DNA of 64,000 nucleotides from Streptosporangiaceae bacterium (GTDB lineage Bacteria; Actinomycetota; Actinomycetes; Streptosporangiales; Streptosporangiaceae), in contig JAOPYK010000102.1 in NCBI GenBank assembly GCA_025964695.1, forward strand, positions 32,130 through 96,129, written 5' to 3'. A program made the position numbers and the translations under genes. Under the pieces are notes generated by a model that was given only the letters and a program-made list of their open reading frames with translations, was not told the DNA's origin and made no database searches. Below, piece by piece: positions 58,808-64,000 of this stretch (its first letter is position 1; the number at the start of each line of letters is the position of its first letter).

Positions 58808-59221
58808 TCAGCGGCGGAGCGCCCACTCGACGGCGGGGCAGCGGTTCATGACGACGTCCAGCCCGGCATCGAAGGCCCGCTGGGCGGCGGCCTCGTCGAT
58901 GACGTCCAGGGGCAGCCAGACGGCCTTGGCGCCCGCCGCGATGGCTTCGTCGACCACCTCACCGGCATGCTCGGCGCGCCGGTAGACCCCGACGACGTCG
59001 AGCGGGTGCGGCACCTCCGCCAGTGACGTGTAGCCCTGCTCGCCCAGCACGGTCCCGGCGGCCGGATGGACCGGCACGATCCTTTTGCCACGCGACTGCA
59101 GCAGCTGGGCCTGGTCGTACACCGTCCGGTTCGGGTTGTCGCTGAGGCCGACGAAAGCCCAGGTCTTCGACTCTCGTAGCAGCCGCCTGATGACACTCTG
59201 GTCCGCGAAACCAACATCCAC
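58808..59221 (-). CDS. CoA-binding domain protein (YccU-like)
   Basis: WAFVGLSDNPNRTVYDQAQLLQSRGKRIVPVHPAAGTVLGEQGYTSLAEVPHPLDVVGVYRR; GTG start chosen in longer antisense-extended ORF. Confidence 0.88.
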   Translation of the reverse strand: MDVGFADQSVIRRLLRESKTWAFVGLSDNPNRTVYDQAQLLQSRGKRIVPVHPAAGTVLGEQGYTSLAEVPHPLDVVGVYRRAEHAGEVVDEAIAAGAKAVWLPLDVIDEAAAQRAFDAGLDVVMNRCPAVEWALRR

Positions 59222-59283
59222 GCCCCGTACAACGCCGTCACCCGCCGGAGATTCCCGGCGCCTGGGGCCGAGAGGGGTCTTGG

Positions 59284-60663
59284 TCAGCCGGGCGGAAGGA
59301 CGACGACGAACCTCGCGCCGCCGGCGGAGGGGGCCAGGGTGAGGTCCCCGCCGGCCGATCGGACGAGGCGCCGGGCCAGGGCGAGCCCGAGGCCGGCGCC
59401 GTCGTGACCGTCCTGCGGGTCGGCGCGGCGGCCGGCCTCGAACACCGCCGCGCCGATCTCCGCGGGCACGCCGGGGCCGTCGTCGGTGACGGTGATCTCC
59501 ACGCCGCCGGCGCGGGGCGCGCACTCGACCGTGATCTGCCGCTCGGCGTAGCGGCGGGCGTTGTCGAGCAGGCAGGTCAGGACACGTTCCACCAGGACCG
59601 CTGAGACACCTGCCGTCACGGCGTCGCCGGTGACGATCATCGACGGGCCCTGTGGATGATCCTCGGAGCTGCGCCGGGCCAGGTCCGTGGCCACCGCGGA
59701 CACCACGCACCGCCCCGGCACCTGGTCGTACGGGTTGCGTGCCTCGGACAGCAGGGCCTCGCAGATCCGCTGCATGGTGGCGGCTCCGGCCGCGATGGCC
59801 TCGTGCGAGGCGCGCTGTGTGGCTGCGTCCCGGGGTCTGGTGGTGAGCCAGTCGATCTCCGCTGTGATCCGGGCGAGCGGGGTGCGCAGTTCGTGCGAGA
59901 GCTCGGCCGTGAGCTGCTGCTCGTGGCGGAGCACGGCAGCCAGCCGGTCCAGCAGCTGGTCGAGGTTGCCGGCCAGCCTGCTGAGCTCGGCCGGGCGGCG
60001 TTCGGCGCCGAAACGGTGCGTGGTCCCGTGCTCGCTCCACTGGGCGGCCTGCGCGCTCATCTTGGCCACCGGCCGCAGAGCGCCGCCGACGACCACGCGC
60101 GTCACCAGGTATACGCCGCCGAGGAGCAGCAGGGCCAGGAGCGTCGAACCGGCCAGCGCCGAGCGAGCGGTGCTGCTGTAGGGGGCCAGCCCCACCTGGG
60201 TGACGACGGTGGCCACCTGGCGGTCTCCGGCCGACACCGGCAGCGAGTACAGCCGCGAGGCATGCCGGTCGGTGTCCACGAAGGCCTCGCGATGCCCGGC
60301 CAGGCGGTCCGCGCTCGCCTGCAGCGAGGCCGAGGCGCGGGGACGTTCGACGGCGGCACGGGCCTGGTAGATCCAGGTTCCGACATCCAGCGCCCGGTCG
60401 TCGGTCGGTTCGCGCACCACGATCCGGCCGTCCGGGCGGGCTTCCACGGTGGCGGCCACCGCCGCCGCGCGGGCGCGCAGCAGGTCGTTGGCCTGCTCCC
60501 GGAGCCGAGCGGCGAGCGCCAGGTTGAAGACGACGGTGAGCAGCACGACCCAGATCGCGGTCGTGGACAGCGCGAGCAGGGCCAGGCGGCTGCCCAGGGT
60601 GGCCGGTCCGCGCAGGCCGGCCCGCGATCGCCGTAGCACCGCCCGCGGCCACCGTGCCGTCAC
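59284..60663 (-). CDS. Sensor histidine kinase
   Basis: Two TMs, HAMP-like region, LTAELSHELRTPLARITAEIDW H-box, DDGPGVPAEIGAAVFEAG...GAGLGLALARRLV. Confidence 0.92.
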   Translation of the reverse strand: MTARWPRAVLRRSRAGLRGPATLGSRLALLALSTTAIWVVLLTVVFNLALAARLREQANDLLRARAAAVAATVEARPDGRIVVREPTDDRALDVGTWIYQARAAVERPRASASLQASADRLAGHREAFVDTDRHASRLYSLPVSAGDRQVATVVTQVGLAPYSSTARSALAGSTLLALLLLGGVYLVTRVVVGGALRPVAKMSAQAAQWSEHGTTHRFGAERRPAELSRLAGNLDQLLDRLAAVLRHEQQLTAELSHELRTPLARITAEIDWLTTRPRDAATQRASHEAIAAGAATMQRICEALLSEARNPYDQVPGRCVVSAVATDLARRSSEDHPQGPSMIVTGDAVTAGVSAVLVERVLTCLLDNARRYAERQITVECAPRAGGVEITVTDDGPGVPAEIGAAVFEAGRRADPQDGHDGAGLGLALARRLVRSAGGDLTLAPSAGGARFVVVLPPG

Positions 60664-61328
60664 GTGAAGCGATAGCCGACGCGGCGTACGGTACTGATGC
60701 CGCGTTCGGTGCCGGCCTTGCGCAGCTTGCGCCGTAGCCGCGCGAGGTACTGGTCCAGGGTGTTGTCGCTGACGTAGGCGCCCGCGGGCCACGCCGCGTG
60801 CAGCAGCGCGCGCCGCCGCACCACCGCGCCCGGGGCGGCCATCAGGCAGGCCAGCAGCCGGAACTCGGTGGGGGTGAGCGGCACCGGCTCACCGCCCGCC
60901 ACCTTCAGGACGTGCGCCACCGGGTCCAGCCGCAGCGAGTCCACCTCCACCGCGGGCTCGCGCCCGGCCCGGCGCAGCGCCGCGCGTACGCGAGCCGTGA
61001 GCTCGGCCAGGTGGAAGGGCTTGGCGAGGTAGTCGTCGCCGCCCGCGGCGAAACCCGACAGCCGGGAGGCCAGACCGTCATGGGCGGTCAGGAAGACGAC
61101 GGGCACGTCCACACCGGTCGCGCGCATGGCATGGCAGACGTCGCGGCCGTCGGAGTCGGGCAGGCCGATGTCCAGCACCACCGCGTCCACCCGGTCCTGG
61201 ACGGTGCGCAGCGCACTGGCCCCGTCCACGGCGGTGAGCACCTCGAAGTTCTCCTCCCGCAGACCCCGGGCGAGGACGTCGCGGAGGCCGTGATCGTCCT
61301 CCACGACGAGGACGCGGTGATTGGTCAC
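60660..61328 (-). CDS. OmpR-family response regulator
   Basis: VLVVEDDHGLRDVLARGL...LDIGLPDSDGRDV...KPFHLAELTARVRAALRRAG; overlaps kinase start. Confidence 0.94.
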   Translation of the reverse strand: MTNHRVLVVEDDHGLRDVLARGLREENFEVLTAVDGASALRTVQDRVDAVVLDIGLPDSDGRDVCHAMRATGVDVPVVFLTAHDGLASRLSGFAAGGDDYLAKPFHLAELTARVRAALRRAGREPAVEVDSLRLDPVAHVLKVAGGEPVPLTPTEFRLLACLMAAPGAVVRRRALLHAAWPAGAYVSDNTLDQYLARLRRKLRKAGTERGISTVRRVGYRFT

Positions 61329-61419
61329 CCGGTAAGTATTACCTGCTGCTCTCGATGGCCTGACCAGGCCCGTCACGTAGTCAGGTTGAGTTCAGGTCGG
61401 CCGTGGGAGTCTCCCGGTC

Positions 61420-62268
61420 ATGAGGACAACTCCGGAAACGTTCGGGGTCGCGTCACGGCGCCGCCCGAGACTGAACAAGGTTCCAGAGGTGACGCTCTAC
61501 TTCTGGATCATCAAGATCTTGTGCACGACGGTCGGCGAGACCGCGGCGGACTTTCTGAACGTGAACTTGAAGCTCGGTCTGACCAATACGACCTATGTGA
61601 TGAGCGGGCTGCTGATCGCCACGCTGATCTTCCAGTTCAGGGCCAGGAAGTACGTGCCGGGGCTCTACTGGCTGGCGGTCGTTCTGATCAGTGTCGTCGG
61701 CACGCTGGTGACCGACAACCTGACAGACGGCCTCGGCATCGCTCTCGGGGTGACCACCGCGGTGTTCGCCGTGGTGCTGGCCGCGACCTTCGCGGCGTGG
61801 TACCTGAGCGAGAAGACCCTGTCCATTCACACCATCTTCACGCTCCGGCGGGAGGCCTTCTACTGGCTGGCCATCCTGTTCACCTTCGCCTTGGGCACGG
61901 CGGCGGGTGACCTGGTAGCCGAGCGGCTCAACCTCGGCTACTGGCTGTCGGCGGTCCTGTTCGCCGCGATGATCGCGGTCGTGGTCGTCGCCCGCTTCCC
62001 GTTCAGGCTGAACGCGGTGCTGGCCTTCTGGATCGCCTACATTCTGACCCGGCCGCTCGGTGCCTCGCTCGGCGACTACCTGTCGCAGGCGCCCGCCGAT
62101 GGCGGCCTCGGGCTGGGCACGGTCGGAACCAGCGTCCTCTTCCTGGTCACGATCCTGATCCTCGTCGTCTACCTGACGATCACACGCAGGGACGCGACCG
62201 CGTCAGTGGGCGCCTCCAAGGCCGGGGGGCCCGAGCACGAACTGGCCGGCTCCTTCCGTAACTCCTGA
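61420..62268 (+). CDS. COG4705-like multi-TM membrane protein
   Basis: VPEVTLYFWIIKILCTTVGETAADFLNVNLKLGLT repeated fold with second copy REAFYWLAILFTFALGTAAGDLVAERLNLGYW. Confidence 0.85.
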   Translation: MRTTPETFGVASRRRPRLNKVPEVTLYFWIIKILCTTVGETAADFLNVNLKLGLTNTTYVMSGLLIATLIFQFRARKYVPGLYWLAVVLISVVGTLVTDNLTDGLGIALGVTTAVFAVVLAATFAAWYLSEKTLSIHTIFTLRREAFYWLAILFTFALGTAAGDLVAERLNLGYWLSAVLFAAMIAVVVVARFPFRLNAVLAFWIAYILTRPLGASLGDYLSQAPADGGLGLGTVGTSVLFLVTILILVVYLTITRRDATASVGASKAGGPEHELAGSFRNS

Positions 62269-62272
62269 GGGC

Positions 62273-62330
62273 CACGACGCCTGAGCACGACGCCTGAACA
62301 CGACGCCTGAGCACGACGCCTGAGCACGAC
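62273..62330. repeat. 13-bp tandem repeat CACGACGCCTGAG, about 4.5 copies
   Basis: Units at 62273, 62286, 62299, 62312 and partial 62325. Confidence 0.9.
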
Positions 62331-62365
62331 GATGGGCCGGTCCCCACTGGGGACCGGCCCATCGT
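62329..62365. terminator. Bidirectional hairpin terminator between convergent genes
   Basis: 17-bp perfect stem acgatgggccggtcccc / ggggaccggcccatcgt with 3-nt loop. Confidence 0.85.
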
Positions 62366-62415
62366 CATCGTGTCGGTGCCTGACCCCCAGGCCGCCTACG
62401 GGGGTGCCCAAGGGG

Positions 62416-63735
62416 TCAGGGGCGGCCGAGGGCGCGGTAGTTCCAGCCGGCGCTGCGCCACATCTCGGGGTCCAGCGCGTTGCGGCCGTCCACGATGTTC
62501 TTCTCGGCGACCACGGCCCCGAGCGTGTTGGGGTCCATGTCGCGGAACTCGGCCCACTCGGTCAGCAGCAGCATGACGTGTGCGCCGTGTGCCGCCTCGA
62601 GGGTGGACGTCCCGAAGTTGAGAGTGGGCTGAGCCCGGCGGGCGTTGTTCAGCGCCTGCGGGTCGTACACCGTGACGTGGCCGCCCTGAGAACGGATGGA
62701 GGCGGCGACGTCGAGTGCCGGCGAGTCCCGTACGTCGTCGGAGTTGGGCTTGAACGCCGCGCCCAGAACCCCGACCGTACGTCCGATGAAGGAACCGCCC
62801 ATGAGCTCACGGGCGAGATCCACCATCCGAAGCCGGCGGCGGATGTTGATCGCGTCGACCTCGCGCAGGAACGACAGAGCCTGGTCCACTCCGAGCTCAC
62901 CGGCCCGGGCCATGAAGGCGCGGATGTCCTTGGGCAGGCAGCCGCCACCGAAACCCAGTCCGGGGCCGAGGAACTTGCCGCCGATCCGGTCGTCGTGGGA
63001 CAGGGCCTCGGAGAGCTTCGTCACATCGGCATGCGCTGCTTCGCACACCTCGGCCATGGCGTTGATGAAAGAGATCTTGGTGGCCAGGAAAGCGTTGGCG
63101 GCGACCTTGACCAACTCGGAGGTGGGGTAGTCGGCGACGATGAACGGAGTGCCATCCGCGATCATGGGCGCGTAGACCTCGCGGAGGGTCTTCTCCGCCC
63201 GCTCTGACAGGACTCCGGCGACGATCCGATCGGGGTGCAGCGTGTCCTGGACCGCGAAGCCCTCGCGCAGGAATTCCGGGTTCCAGGCCAGTTCGGCGTC
63301 CTGGCCGGCGGGGGCCAGCCTGGCCAGCCGCTCGGCCAGCCGGGCCGCGGTGCCCACCGGCACCGTGGACTTGCCGACCACCAGACAGGGCCGCTCCAGC
63401 CGATGTGCCAGCGCGGTCAGCGATTCGTCGACATAGGTCAGATCTGCCGCGTACTCGGCGGCCTGCTGCGGAGTGCCGACACAGATGAAGTGCACGTCCC
63501 CGAACTCGGCGACCTCGTCGTAGGAGGTGGTGAAGCGCAGCCGCCCGTTCTCGAGGTTGCGCTGGAGCACCGTCTCCAGCCCCGGCTCGAAGAACGGCAG
63601 ATCCCCTGCGGACAGGCGATCGATCTTGTCTTTGTCGACGTCGAGGCCGAGCACCTCGAAACCCAGATCCGCCATGCACGCCGCATGGGTGGCACCGAGA
63701 TAACCGGTGCCGATCACCGTCAACCGCAGGCTCAT
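62416..63735 (-). CDS. UDP-glucose/GDP-mannose dehydrogenase family protein
   Basis: LTVIGTGYLGATHAACMADLGFEVLGLDVDKDKI, GFGGGCLPKDIRAFMARA, LGAAFKPNSDDVRDSPAL. Confidence 0.94.
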   Translation of the reverse strand: MSLRLTVIGTGYLGATHAACMADLGFEVLGLDVDKDKIDRLSAGDLPFFEPGLETVLQRNLENGRLRFTTSYDEVAEFGDVHFICVGTPQQAAEYAADLTYVDESLTALAHRLERPCLVVGKSTVPVGTAARLAERLARLAPAGQDAELAWNPEFLREGFAVQDTLHPDRIVAGVLSERAEKTLREVYAPMIADGTPFIVADYPTSELVKVAANAFLATKISFINAMAEVCEAAHADVTKLSEALSHDDRIGGKFLGPGLGFGGGCLPKDIRAFMARAGELGVDQALSFLREVDAINIRRRLRMVDLARELMGGSFIGRTVGVLGAAFKPNSDDVRDSPALDVAASIRSQGGHVTVYDPQALNNARRAQPTLNFGTSTLEAAHGAHVMLLLTEWAEFRDMDPNTLGAVVAEKNIVDGRNALDPEMWRSAGWNYRALGRP

Positions 63736-63804
63736 GGCCGCTCCTTTCGGGCTGGTGCCCCCTTGCACCGGTGGCGCAGTTTACTGGCGGGTAGCATCTC
63801 GGGC

Positions 63805-64000
63805 ATGAACGCAGACTTTCCCGCATATGCACCCTCGGAGGAGCATGAGCTTCTCCGGCGGGTGGTCCGTGACCTCGCCGACGCGACCATCGCTCCTCGT
63901 GCGGCGGAGGTGGATGAGTCGGCTGAGTTCCCGCGGCATTCCCTGGATGCGCTGGTGGGCGCTGATCTGCATGCGGTGCACATTCCCGAAGCTTATGGGG
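63805..64000 (+). CDS. Acyl-CoA dehydrogenase, N-terminal part (truncated by window edge)
   Basis: MNADFPAYAPSEEHELLRRVVRDLADATIAPRAAEVDESAEFPRHSLDALVGADLHAVHIPEAYG. Confidence 0.82.
   Translation, partial: MNADFPAYAPSEEHELLRRVVRDLADATIAPRAAEVDESAEFPRHSLDALVGADLHAVHIPEAYG

Noticed and set aside
59222-60652. Upstream extension of minus ORF 58808..60652
   Set aside because: Overlaps the histidine kinase in another frame and is Arg/Gly/Ala shadow sequence; CoA-binding protein starts near 59221.
1-64000. tRNA, rRNA, phage, transposase or integron structures
   Set aside because: Scanned for such genes and inverted-repeat-bounded elements; none recognised, so the window appears chromosomal core plus the secretion/pilus island.

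Overview
GC-rich actinobacterial chromosome, possibly Streptosporangiaceae-like (an inference from gene content and GC bias only). The window is coding-dense, about 50 supported genes, mostly housekeeping: add, phosphosugar mutase, PNP, LpdA-like, acyl-CoA carboxylase subunits, rpmE2/rpmG, ppc, birA, ppk1, mutT1-like, CYTH/CHAD, bfd/bfr, treX/treY/treZ, purK/purE, two two-component systems, and a UDP-sugar dehydrogenase. The most distinctive segment is 11.3-26.8 kb. It holds a WXG100 protein and a large FHA/FtsK-SpoIIIE (EssC/EccC-like) ATPase without other recognisable type VII secretion genes. Divergent from it is a Tad/Flp pilus operon (CpaB-like, degenerate CpaE-like, TadA/CpaF, TadB, TadC, Flp pilin, TadE x2, TadG-like). 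That operon ends in a 983-aa membrane protein that appears to join an extracytoplasmic LysM domain to a cytoplasmic SARP/BTAD-like regulator domain. I also read several candidate operators directly from the sequence: a DasR-like palindrome before ppc, PHO-box-like direct repeats before ppk1, an iron box before bfd, a Zur-like site before rpmG, a tandem TGTGATCACA pair before birA, and a perfect 16-bp palindrome after the EssC-like gene. There are two probable gene remnants, including an MGMT C-terminus lying in frame behind the stop of a NYN-domain gene, and several tandem repeats. Start codons are often my choice within longer ORFs. No database search was possible.
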